Shown here piece after piece: positions 39,721 through 49,995 of a stretch of DNA of 64,000 nucleotides. Location of the stretch: the NCBI GenBank assembly GCA_963575745.1, contig CAUYUJ010017921.1, forward strand, positions 64,001-128,000. The letters run 5' to 3'. The notes under the pieces are model-generated. The model saw only the letters and a program-made list of their open reading frames with translations, had not been told where the DNA came from and searched no databases. Position 1 is the first letter of the stretch. Every line of letters begins with the position of its first letter. This DNA is from Prorocentrum cordatum (lineage: Eukaryota > Sar > Dinophyceae > Prorocentrales > Prorocentraceae). The translations under genes were made by a program, and so were the position numbers.

Positions 39721-40274
39721 TGAGAAGCTTAGCGGAAGACTGGCACGTTTTGGCCCATTCCTATCTTATTGATAGTGTTGGGCATTGTGTACAGGGCAGG
39801 GCAATCTCTAACAATTCGTGTGAGGGTGTCAAGACACGATTTAAAGCCTTTTGGAGCATAATGAGTCTGAAATTGGCATTCGGCCTTGTATTCACACCTT
39901 GCGTTTTCATTGGACTTTTGCCCCCCCGGAGGGAGACTAAATTATGAAGCTTGCAATGTAGACACAAAGTCTTAAATGAGAATTTTAATAAAAAGGTTTA
40001 AAGTTATTACTAAATTTGGCAATGTGAAATCACGTTTTAAGGCTTGTTGGGATGTGTTCAAACCATGTTATGTTTGAGATTTGGCCAGTCGTGATTCACA
40101 TTTTACATTATTTGGTTGTCGCGACGCCCTTCGATTGTTTTTACATTTGCCTTGAGGTGTCGACGTTTTATTCTCGAACCTCTGTGAGTGGTTCTCTGAT
40201 TTTATCCGTCTGCTCATCCTCCTCTCCTCCTGCTCGTCCTCTGCTGCACCCCTCTGCCTCAGCCCCCCCTGTGT
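39721..40274. other. 3' flank, AT-richer, no gene
   Basis: Contains two related patches, GACACGATTTAAAGCCTTTT (39832) and TCACGTTTTAAGGCTTGTTG (about 40030). Nothing else is recognised. Confidence 0.45.
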
Positions 40275-40665
40275 TGTCCTGGGCCTGGCTGCCCCTGTGC
40301 CCGCCCTACTTTTATAGCCTCTGATTGAAGCCTTCAGTATTATCATGGGCCTGGCTGCCCCTGTGCCCGCCCTACTTATATAGCCTCTGCTTGAAGCCTT
40401 CTGTATTGTCCTGGGCCTGGCTGCCCCTGTGCCCGCCCTACTTTTATAGCCTGCTTGAAGCCTTCTGTATTGTCCTGGGCCTGGCTGCCCCTGTGCCCGC
40501 CCTACTTTTATAGCCTCTGCTTGAAGCCTTCTGTATTGTCCTGGGCCTGGCTGCCCCTGTGCCCGCTCTACTTTTATAGCCTCTGCTTGAAGCCTTCTGT
40601 ATTGTCCTGGACCTGGCTGCTTATGTGCCTCCCCTACTTTTATAGCCTCTGCTTGGTATCCTCAG
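40275..40665 (+). repeat. 66-bp tandem repeat, about six copies
   Basis: GGGCCTGGCTGCCCCTGTGC starts units at 40281, 40347, 40413, 40477 (2-bp deletion), 40543 and a diverged one at 40609. The 66-bp unit equals 22 codons and one + frame reads LKPSVLSWAWLPLCPPYFYS repeatedly, with stops in the early copies. The open frame 40455-40958 is therefore repeat-driven. Confidence 0.95.
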
Positions 40666-41290
40666 GTTCGTTTTTTTTCCCGAAGCAGGGTAATTTTTGC
40701 ATCACTGTCCGAAGCAAACGTTATTTCAGGCACACGAAAACCATATTAGTTTCTTTATTTGACCGGTTATTTTTAAGAGATATCGGTATTGTGTCATTTT
40801 CAATGATGTTTTTAATACGTCGTTCAATGTGCCTGTGTAGTATGAGAAACATGTCTTTTGACAACCAGACTGTGCAACACTTTCTGGATCCCAACGGCAT
40901 TTGGGCGCAAGCGTTATGCATTTCGTCTTGTGCACAGAACTGCGTGCACAGTCGGTGAACTCAAATGAAAAGCTGGTCTTAATCACATTGCAACGCCACT
41001 GCGAGGTCTGCTTCAAAGTATGGACTGGGAGGGCATCGCTGGATCTCAATGGGTTTTTCTCCCGCCGTAGCATCAGTGGTTGCACCGTCCTCTTACGTGA
41101 GGGCGCGTGCCTCCGAGCAGGGTGCCATCGTCTTGTTGTTCATCGTCGCTCATTCCTTCTCCTTCCGCTGGCACCTTCCCCAGGTGGCGATTGATGGCCT
41201 CCTGCATGGCGGGCGTCGCCAGGATCGCTTCCATCAGCTCTCGATGGTCCGCGAAATACGCTATCCTCCACTCTTTTCAGAAGCCGCGCG
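40666..41290. other. Intergenic, nothing recognised
   Basis: Mixed composition. Overlapping frames on both strands at 40720-41190 have no domain. No repeat family from elsewhere was noticed. Confidence 0.4.
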
Positions 41291-42799
41291 ATGCTGATGC
41301 GGGATTCGTTGGAATCGCGTTCACTCGTTGGCCAGGGTGATGGCCAATGTAAGAAAAGTATCGCGATCGTTTGGAACGCTGCCTACTGTAACGGACGTAA
41401 GCGAGTCATGGTGCAATCTAAGGCTCAGTACCATGGGACGCCAGCTCCATTTGCAGTGGACGAAGGTGACGACGTGTCACTCGCAGCCGAACCGATGAAC
41501 TTCACAATGGTTGTGCGGGAGCAAGCCCAGCTCCACTGGAGGATCCCGCCAGGTAGTGCCTTTGTGTCCGCGCCGTTAGATGTACTCTTTGCAGTGCTTC
41601 GCGAAAACTATGACAATGACGTTATCACTCTGCGACAAAAAAGCAAAGCTTGCAGGCGAGAGCACACGCTTGTCCACATCGCTGGCACAAGCGATCGGGA
41701 GACGCAGCTGGAGCTTGGCAACCGCGCGCAGATACGACCTTCCTCAAGCGCATCCTGGGCATGCTGGAGCTGCCGGCCAACTTCGTGGAGTCGCTCCGAC
41801 TCGTGCCTGTGCAGCGACCTCCGCCAGTTGCCGCTCTTGGAAATTATCGCGCTTGCCTGCCGATCATCCAATACTCGTGCATGTAGAGAGTTGGTTGGAG
41901 CTACTCCGCGATGGCACGAGGAACAAGTCCGACCTCGCAATCCTCGGTCTAATCCGTTTCTTGTATAACGAGTGTGTGCCAGTTTTGAGCCTGGATCTCG
42001 AGCCCTGGCCAGAAGACCTTGCGACTCACGTTGCATCATGGCTGGCAGAGCACACCAATGCGCTTCATGGTATCGTAGGCATCGGCGGCAATGCAGGCGT
42101 GAGAGCGGGTCGCCTGCAGTTCTTCCTGCGAGATGTTCTCGGCACTGAGATACTATCACCAAAAGCCCGCAAGAGACGCCATGAGGAAGTGGATGGCGAT
42201 GATGATGGGAGCGACATGCACCGCGTCGCCTCCGCAGACCTCGAGCGGATCCGAGAGGAAGCACGGAAAACACCCCTGGACGAACTTCTGTTCATGTATA
42301 TGCTCACCACTGGACTCCGCGCGGGCGGCGTTGCCAAAATATTGATCAGCAATGTGGCAGGCATCAAGAATGGACAACACCTAATCAAGTCCGAAGGACG
42401 AACCAAGGAGAAGGGGAACAAGTTCGCCTTCTCTGCAACGACGTGAAAGAGATCCTGCGTGCTTGGCTCACCACGCACCGCCCCGCAGACAGTGGACCAT
42501 ACCTCTTTCCTGGCGCGGTCCAGAACAGCCACATCACCACTGACTGTATCCGGGGACGCTTCAAGCGCCTGTGTCAGCGATGTGGTCTGGAGGGCACGGA
42601 GTTTCACCCGCGCGCCCTACGGCGCACCAATGCGCACATCCTGCCGGAATGCGGCACTTCCGTGGAGATTGTTTCGAAGTGTCTCAACCATAGCAACGAG
42701 CTGTGTGGCGAGATCCTCGTTTCAGAACATTACTGGTGGAATCGCGGAGTGTGTCGAGAGGAACTCCCCAAGGGTATACAAGGTGCGTGTTGTTCGTAG
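41291..42799 (+). CDS. Tyrosine recombinase/integrase 2 (decayed)
   Basis: The coding signal starts from ATG 41291 (an inner ATG at 41408 is possible), and shifts by -1 near 41,690, 41,880 and 42,430. Recognisable parts: an N-terminal helical region (FLKRILGMLELPANFVESLR, SDLAILGLIRFLYNECVPVL), box I TTGLRAGGVAKIL with Arg at 42318, box II HPRALRRTNAH with Arg at 42620-42622, LNHSNELCG in place of LGH, and SEHYWW with the likely nucleophile Tyr at 42731-42733. The HxxR His is an Arg here and the second box-II His is Arg too, so activity is doubtful. The C-terminal end coincides with the first unit of a 102-bp tandem repeat. It is a paralogue of recombinase 1 by layout, with low visible identity. 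Confidence 0.65.
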
Positions 42800-42920
42800 G
42801 AGCTGTGTGGCGGTATCCTCGTTTCAGAACACTTCAATGGAATCGTGGACCCACCGTGGGAGGAACGCCTCAAGGGTGTGCAAGGAGCGCGTTGCTAGTG
42901 GTAGCTGTGTGGTGGTAACC
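42700..42920 (+). repeat. 102-bp tandem units containing the recombinase-2 3' end
   Basis: GCTGTGTGGCG-type starts at 42700, 42802 and 42904. Units continue with ATCCTCGTTTCAGAACA, a GGAGGAACGCCTCAAGGGTG-like piece and a short tail. The first unit encodes the Tyr region of recombinase 2; the second has lost the Tyr codon. Inverted relatives lie at 36110-36310. Confidence 0.85.
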
Positions 42921-42969
42921 TTGACCCCCGGCGGGTCGGGTCGCCCCGGCAAGCGCGCGAACTGAAGTC

Positions 42970-44590
42970 CGCCGCGGGCATTCACGATTGTGTTGTCCCT
43001 GCTCCCAGCTACTGCAAGACATCCTTTTGCAAAAGCGAAGTGAAACTGTACGCACCGATTTTGCCGGTCATGACTGTATATGGCGTTAAAACTGCACCCT
43101 CGATTCGCGTGAACCGTGTCACACGCTATGTTCGGTATGTTGGTTCCATAATTGCTAGTTTGGGGTTGCTGAGCATGTCTGCACAATCGGCATTAAAACA
43201 ATGCCCCCCCGAATCGCGCGAACCGTGATGCACGCTATGTTCGGATCTAGAGCGAGGCGAAACTGTGCGCGTTGGTTGTGTCGGTCATGACTGTATTGTG
43301 GGCGTTAAAACTGTACCCCCCCAATTCGCGTGAGCCCTGTTACACGTTACGTTCAGTATGTTGACACCATATTTGCTAATTTGGGGTTGCTGGCCACTTC
43401 TCTATAGTCGGCGTGCAAACCATTTTGCGCTGCTGTACCAGGAAAGTTGGGACTGCTTTTGAGCTGATTCTGCAGCTTAGGCATTCACGATTGCGTTCTG
43501 GTCCCAGATTTGATGCACAGATGCGCTTCACTACTCGCGAGGACTTTGTGAAGTCGTGAACAGACACAGCATGTCGATTTTGGGCGAGAAATTTGTACTT
43601 ACTTCGCGTTGGAGGAGCGCCTCCGGCATTCACGCTTGTGTTTTTTCTGGTCCCGGATTCGTGGCGCAGTTGCGCCTCACTTTGCTGGGGGCTGTTGGGC
43701 GGACCTGGCCGCGATGTGCCGACGTGAGCAGAGAGTTAGGATTCATTTAGCGATCGAGGTATGCCTCGGGCATTCACGACCGCGTTGTTTCTGTTACAAG
43801 ATAGGACGCGCAGGTACGCCTTTTTACTCGAGGAATTGTAGGTAGGATCTAAGCCGTGTTGTCCCGATTTGAGCGGAGAGTTCGGACTCGTTTTTCGTTA
43901 GAGGAGCGCCTCGGGCATTCACGATTGCGTTGTCTGGTCCCAGATTCGAGGCGCAGTTTCGTTTTATTTCCCTAGAGACTCTTGGGTGGATCTCACCGAC
44001 CTAACAACTTTGCACCGACGTGGCTGGAAATTGTGACTCGTTTGGTGTGAAGGTTCGCCTCGGGCATTCACGATTGCGTTGTTTTGGCCCCAGATTCGAG
44101 ACGCAGTTTCGCTTGACTTCTTTAGCGACTCTTGGCAGGCCCAGACCATGTTGTAACGATGCAAGTGGAATGCTCGGACCCACTTTGTGTTTAAGGTGCG
44201 CGTCGGGCATTCACGAGTGCGTTGTTTCTCGTCCAAGATCGGAGGCGCAGTTGCGCCTCGCACTGCAAGGAACTTTGGGACGGTCCAGCCATTTTGCACC
44301 TATACGGGCGGAAAGGGGGGGGGGGGGGGCCCATGTCGTGATCGAGGCGCGCCTCGGGCATTCACGATTGCGTTGTTTTCTGGTCCAAGTTTCGACGCGC
44401 AGTTGCGCCTCACTCCTCGAGGAATTGTTGGTATCACCTGAACATTCTGCGCCGACGCGGGCGGCATTCACGATTGCGTTGGAAGTGCGCCTCGGGCATT
44501 CACGATTGCTTTGTTGTGGTCCCACATTCGTGGCGCAATTGCGCCTCGCTTGCCTAGGAACCGTTATGAGGACCCGGCAATTTGTGTTGC
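42970..44590 (+). repeat. About 145-bp satellite array
   Basis: The core GGCATTCACGATTGCGTTG occurs near 42978, then in a regular array at about 43471, 43629, 43769, 43914, 44063, 44206, 44357 and 44495, mostly 138-158 bp apart, plus a short extra copy at 44463. Each core is followed by TGGTCCCAGATTCG and GAGGCGCAGTTGCGCCTC, an 18-bp perfect dyad in the best copies. 43040-43470 has a second weak repeat (CCCCCGAATCGCGCGAACCG type). A G run (44320-44332) breaks one unit. No gene is supported. Confidence 0.9.
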
Positions 44591-44895
44591 TGCGAGCGAA
44601 TATCTTCCAAACAGTCCATATTGTGTTATAGCAGCGTTTTGATTTGCTGGGTGTGCTCTCCTGCGCTCGCGCACATTGACAATCGTATGTTTAGCATGTG
44701 TTTAAATGATGTTGATATCACTTGGTGTTGAACTTTACGTTTCAAGGCCACCGCTTGCGTGATAGGGAGTTGTTCTTGCTCTGGAAAGCCGACGACAGCG
44801 CGACAGCAGCCCACTAAGAAAGAACCGAGATACGTCATGAAGCAAGTCCTGTCCCAAACGGCTGCGCCGTGAAGACGACAGACATCCAGCAAGCA

Positions 44896-45688
44896 ATGCG
44901 AACGCGAGGGTTCAGAGGAGGAAAAGGAGGGAACCGCCAGTCGCCAAGGGATAAGCAAAGCGAGGGGGCAAGCAAAGGACAAGCGACAAACCTCGAACAC
45001 TTGAGTCACATGCCCAAGCGCGCTCGCGTCGACGAGGCAGACGGTGCACCCGAGGCGCTCACATGCGCCGCCAAGGCTGTAATCAACGAGCACGCCTGGG
45101 ATGAGTTGCGGCTCGCGTATCGGGCGGGGCGGCTGAGATTCGTGGAAGGTGTAGGCGCCAAGGCGACCGCAGAGATTACACTGCTCCTGCAAACCGCTAC
45201 AGCCGAGAGGAGCCCCTGGCAACGCTTTATGGATCTTGTGCAGCCACACATGAACTCCGATTGGATGAAGCGCTTGGCTAATAGTTGGAGCGCCAGCGGC
45301 GTTGTGGACGATAGCCTGGTGAACCAAGTGCAACTGATCTGCGCGTCCCCGTTCTGGCGCATCAATTTCAAGCCTCTGGCTCGACGGGGGGCATCGCACA
45401 GGAAGGGACGTCGCGCGTCGCAGCGGTTGCGAAACCAGAAGGCCGGTGGGGTGAATGCAAGCGCCTTGCAAGCGCTACTGAACGCATTGCATCGCGTCGA
45501 AGGCCCCCCTGAGAGATGCAGGAATTCCACGCGAGAACATTCAACTCGTACCCTTAACCATCGATTTGTGCTACCTGATGAGCAATCTCTGGAACCGCCG
45601 TTCCATTGGGGAGGCGGGTAGCCTCTATCGTCGGCTGAACAAGTCCTGTTGTCGCCATCGCACGATGGGAGGCTCGGGCCATGTTTAG
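44896..45688 (+). CDS. Unknown protein with basic N terminus
   Basis: ATG 44896 starts MRTRGFRGGKGGNRQSPRDK, a basic Gly-rich leader, then PKRARVDEADG (nuclear-signal-like) and a helical body (INEHAWDELRLAYRAGRLRF, AEITLLLQTATAERSPWQRF, SDWMKRLANSW). Around 45,505, beside a run of six C, the protein-like signal moves by +1 (GIPRENIQLVPLTIDLCYLM, NRRSIGEAGSLYRRLNKSC) and ends at TAG 45686. About 260 residues. No family is recognised. It is likely nuclear by the basic patches. Confidence 0.5.
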
Positions 45689-47099
45689 CCAGACGTTCCC
45701 CTTGGAGGCCAAGGGACACTCTGGTTTTCAAAAGGAACTCGCGCTCGTATTTCAAAAACAACGACGAGGCCGCCACCCTCGCACCAGAAAGCGCGGAGGA
45801 GCGCGGCCACTAAGCCAACGCTGACGCGGCGCGCGTGCTATGAACAGCGCATGACGACGATTTCACGCAGCGCCTGCCAGAGGACGATGAGAGCGACGTG
45901 TTGCATGCAGTGCCGGGCGCCTGATCTCGCATGTGGCGTCTCATGGTTCGGCGTCGTGCCATCGCGCCGCGCGCCGCGCGCGCCACAGCGCCCAGGCACT
46001 TGGCTTTGACGCAGTTATATACGTGCTGCTCAAGCCGTGGGGTCGTCTAAGCGCCAACGGCAACTATGCGAGCATCACGCGCGCCCGCAATAAATCGTGC
46101 TTACTTGGCTACCCAGAGGCCTTCGGGAACCCCCACAGCGCGTTCCAAAGATGTCCGTCGCACATTACTGCCCTCCTTGCTAAGGGCCATCTTGGGCCAG
46201 CCGATGCAAATCGGGAAGATGACGGCTCGGCTCCCAGATGCAGAGCCTCAAAAAATAGTGACGCAGGCGCGAGATCGGGCCGCGCAGCGAATGGCACTCC
46301 CTAAGGCTGTGCATCGCCTCGTCTAGGAAAGCCGCATGGGAAGGGAGAGTGGACAATTGCCCGTGATCCGCTTGATATCATGCATGCTGCGCATGATATC
46401 TCCATTGCTCGAGTTGCAAGTTACGCATCGGATTCCGCAGTCTCGATGAGCGACGCCGCGCGCTCTTCGCGGAGTGAACAACTACAGGTCGTCCGAAGAC
46501 ACACAGCTTGCAGAGAGAGGCCTGGATTTGTTTCGGCGTGCAACGCATCTCGCGGGGCGAAGCGCCTTCGCATGAACTCAGGTCCTCAACCGTGCGGATG
46601 CGGAGAAATTCTTGCGTCAGGCTCCTAGAGGTATGAAGCCGCACCTTGTTAAAAAGACCATTCTTGGCCAGAAAGCGCTCGATCCAGCGCGGCGTCTATC
46701 ATAGCGCGCCCGCTTTTGCTTATTCTGAAAATGAAGTCGATGCTTGGGAGCGAGCTCGGATCGCTTGCGACTGCGCACCCTCATTTCGTCGAGTGGGAAA
46801 GGATCCGACACAGAACAAGGACCTACGATCTGATCTTCTGCCCAGGCATTCATCCCTTCCGCCAAGCTGTTGATGCCCACAGGATCGTGCGGGCGCACGT
46901 GGCTCTCTGCTGCACAATCAACGGGTTCTGTTTCGAGAACCAGAGGATGATCTTTTCAAGAGCAACTCGCGGCGCCAACAGTTACTTGTTGTTTTCTTAA
47001 GGCAATCACTTGAGCCAAGAAACGTATCTGGATGGGTTGAATGCGTTTTACAGGAAGTTATTAACGACACACGCGTTGAGTAACTACCCCGTTTTCCAC
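45689..47099. other. Stretch with only weak frames
   Basis: Frames at 45933-46326 (+) and 46617-46898 (-) have some protein-like composition (for example SLAEGMNAWAEDQIVGPCSV on -) but no domain and competing frames, so none is called. TTGGCTCAAG on the - strand at 47008-47017 is a 10-base match to the spliced-leader end, too short to rely on. CATGCATGCGCATGATATC-like small palindromes lie near 46380. Confidence 0.4.
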
Positions 47100-47756
47100 C
47101 TACGATGGAGAGCCTTGCCTACGCGGGAAATCTGGACGTGACGGAAGGCGTCGACTCCTGCTGACGCGAGCGTGCGTGACATCATTCGATCCGACGGGCG
47201 ACCTCCCCGAAATTCTTCCGTTGGTGAGAGGTGTGCCAACAACACCTGAAGTGGTTACGCGGGATCTTGCGGAAGAGTTAAATTCGTTTGCAACGCCGAT
47301 ACATAGGGCGCGGCAATTCTTGGCGGAAACTGGTCGCCAGAGCGTCGCCACAGGTCCTGCGTGGAGCACACGCGGCCCGCTTGCATGCCACGCGGTCGTC
47401 AATTTGGCTGGGCATCCTGCGCAGGCATGCCAGTCGCCACGCACTTGCCGCGCCCAAGGGGCTGCGTCGACAGCTCCCAGCCGCACAGGGCATCCACCTC
47501 GCACTTCGGCTCCACGCATATCTGCTACCTTCGGCACGCGCGTCTGTCGGGAACAACACGGATTATGCATAATCTCCTGGCTCTACAGTGGCCGGAGGCG
47601 CTCAAATTACGCATAATCGTCTGGCTCTGCCACAGGCGCACAGATTATGCGACGTATTGCCGTAGTTCTTGCTTCAGCAGCGCCTCCGCGAGCTGGAGCA
47701 CGCGGCGCTTGTGGAAGTGAGAGTAGTTCGGCCGGCTCATCCGGGCTACGGCTAAG
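47100..47756 (-). pseudogene. Third broken GIY-YIG copy, cut by 10-bp array
   Basis: 47640-47756 on the - strand matches the gene at 5096-5845 (ARMSRP, HFHKRR, LQLAEALLKQELRQYVA-like order) and about 47420-47530 matches its 3' part (CTCGCACTTCGGCTCCACGC shared with about 5288). A roughly 50-bp repeat with ATTATGCATAAT and TTACGCATAAT (47560-47655) lies between the parts. At 47757, in the middle of the GIY-YIG domain, the sequence turns into the GGGGTAGGCT array, so the N-terminal coding part is absent. Confidence 0.6.
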
Positions 47757-49995
47757 GTGGGGTGGGCTGGGGTAGCTTGGAGTAGGTTGGAATAATCTTG
47801 GGGAACCTGGGGTAGTCTGGGGTAGGCTCGGATAATCTGGGGTAGTCTGGTGTAGGCTGCTTAGTCTGGGGTAGGCTGGGGTAGGATGGGGTACGCTGAG
47901 GTAGCCTGGGGTAGGCTGGGGTAGCTTGGGGTAGGCTGGGGTAGTCTGGGGCAACCTGGAATACGCTGAGGTAGCGCGGGGTAGGCTGGGGTAGCCTGGG
48001 GTAGGCTGGGATAGCCTGGTGTAGGCTGGAATAGTCTGGGGTAGCCTGGGGTAGTCCGCGGTAACCTGGGGTAGGATGCGGTAGCATGGGGTAAGCTGGG
48101 GTAGGCTAGGATAGGCTGGGGTAGCCTGGAATAGCTTGGGGTAGGCTGGGGTAGGCTGGGGTAGCTTGGGGTATCCTGGGGTAGGCTGCGGTAGCTTGGG
48201 TAGCTTGAAATATGCTGGGGTGATCTGGTGTAATCTGGAGTAGCCTGGGGTAGCTTGGGATAGGCTGGGGTAACCTGGGGGAGCTTGGGGTAGGCTGGGG
48301 TGGTCTGGGGAAGCCTGAGGTAACCTGTGGTAGGCTGGGGTAGGTTGGGGTAGCCTGGGGTAGCCAGGGGTAATCTGGGGCAGGCTGGGATAGCCTGGGG
48401 TAGGTTGGAGTAGCCTGGGGTAGGCTGGGGTAGCCTGGGGTAGCTTGGTAGCTTGGGGTAGCCTGGGGTAGCCTGGGGTAGCCTGGGGTAGGCTGGGGTA
48501 CGCTGGGGTAGGCGGATAGCCTGGGGTAGCCTGGGTAGGCTGGCGTAGCCTGGGGTAGGCTGTGGTAGTTTGGCGTAACCTGGAGTAGCCTAGGGTAGGC
48601 TGGTGTAGTCTGGGGTAACCTGGGGTACGCTGGGGTAGGGTAGCCTGGGGTAAGCTGGGGTAGCTTGGGGTATCTTGGCACCACTACCGGCTGGGCCATG
48701 TCAGATAATTAAAAAGGAGCAGGCAGGGCAGCTAGCTTGGGGTTGGCTGGGGTAGCCTGGGGTATCCTGGGAGAGTCTGGGGTAAGCTGGGGTAACCGGG
48801 GGTAGCTTGGGTAGTCTAGGATTACAGCCGCTGGCCCCTGACACCCTTACCTGCTGGGCCACGTCAGACAATTATAAACAAGAAAGGAGCAAGAAGGGAA
48901 GCTAGCCTGTGATTGGCTGGGGAGCCTGGGGTAGCCTGGGGTAATTCGGGGTAGGCTGGGGTAGCCTCGGTAACTTGGGGTAGTGTGGGGTAGCTTGGGG
49001 TAGCCTGGGGGTGTCTGGGTTGGGCTGGGGGTAATCGGGGGTAACCTGGGTAGTCTAGGATTACAGCCGCTTGCTCCTGGCATCCCTACAGGGCGGCTAG
49101 CCTGGGGTTGGCTACCCCATGGGGTAGTCTGGGGTAGCCTGGGGTAGGCTGGGGTCGTCCCGGGCAGCCTGGGGTAGCATGGGGTAGGCAGGGTATCTGG
49201 GGTAGTCTGGTGTAGCTTGGAATAACCGGGGGTAGTCTAGGATTACAGCCGCTTGCTCTTGACACGCCTACCTGCTGGGCCATGTCGGACAATTAAAAAA
49301 AAGGAAGGAGCAGGCAAGGTAGCTAGCTTGGGGTTGGCCGGTGTAGCCCGGGATATTCTGGGGTAGCCTGGGGTGGGCTGGGGGGGTGGGCTCGGGTAGC
49401 CTGGGGTAGCCTGGGGTAGGCTGTGCTAACGTGGGGTAGCCTGGGGTGGCTTCTTGGTAGGCTGGGGTAGCATGGGGTAGCCTGGGGTAGCCTGGAATAG
49501 TTTGGGGTCGGCTGGGGTAGGCTGGGTTAGGCTGAGGTAGGTTGGAATAGCTTGGGGTAAGCTGGGGTAAGCTGGGGTAGCCTGGGATAGGCTGGGGTAG
49601 CCTGGGGTAGGCTGGGGTCGCCTGGTATAGGCTGTGGTAATCTGGGGTATCCTGGGGTAGGCTGGGGTAGTCTGGGGTAGTCCGGGGTAGCCTGGGGGTG
49701 GGCTGGGGGTGGGCTGGGGTAGTCCGGGGTAGTCCGTGGTATGCTGGGGTGGGCTGGGGTAGCGAAGGGTAGCCTGGGGTAAGCTGGGGTAGCCTGGGGT
49801 AAGCTGGGGTAGTCGGGGGTAACTTGAAGTCAGCTGGGGTAGGGCGTGGTAGGCTGGGGTAAGCTGGGGTAGCCTGGGGTAGCCTGGGGTAGCTTGGGGT
49901 AATCCGGGGTGAGCTGGGGTAGGCTGGGGTGGGCTGGGGTAGCCTGGGGTAGCCTCGGGTAAGCTGGGGTAGGCTGGGGATAATCTGGGGTAACC
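47757..49995. repeat. 10-bp minisatellite array IV (CTGGGGTAGC), with interspersed units
   Basis: About 2.2 kb of CTGGGGTAGC/CTGGGGTAGG units. It is interrupted at about 48,678-48,745, 48,819-48,915, 49,055-49,110 and 49,235-49,340 by a related unit containing GATTACAGCCGCTTGCTCCT, CTGCTGGGCCATGTCAGA and AATTAAAAAGGAGCAGG. Pro/Tyr-rich frames on the - strand are repeat artefacts. Confidence 0.95.

Noticed and set aside
17014-42799. Programmed -1 ribosomal frameshifting as the main explanation of frame changes
   Set aside because: No common slippery heptamer or downstream structure was noticed at the transitions, and one gene would need several shifts; decay or consensus error is simpler.
47008-47017. 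Second spliced-leader relic on the - strand (TTGGCTCAAG)
   Set aside because: Only ten bases match and no supported gene lies downstream on that strand.
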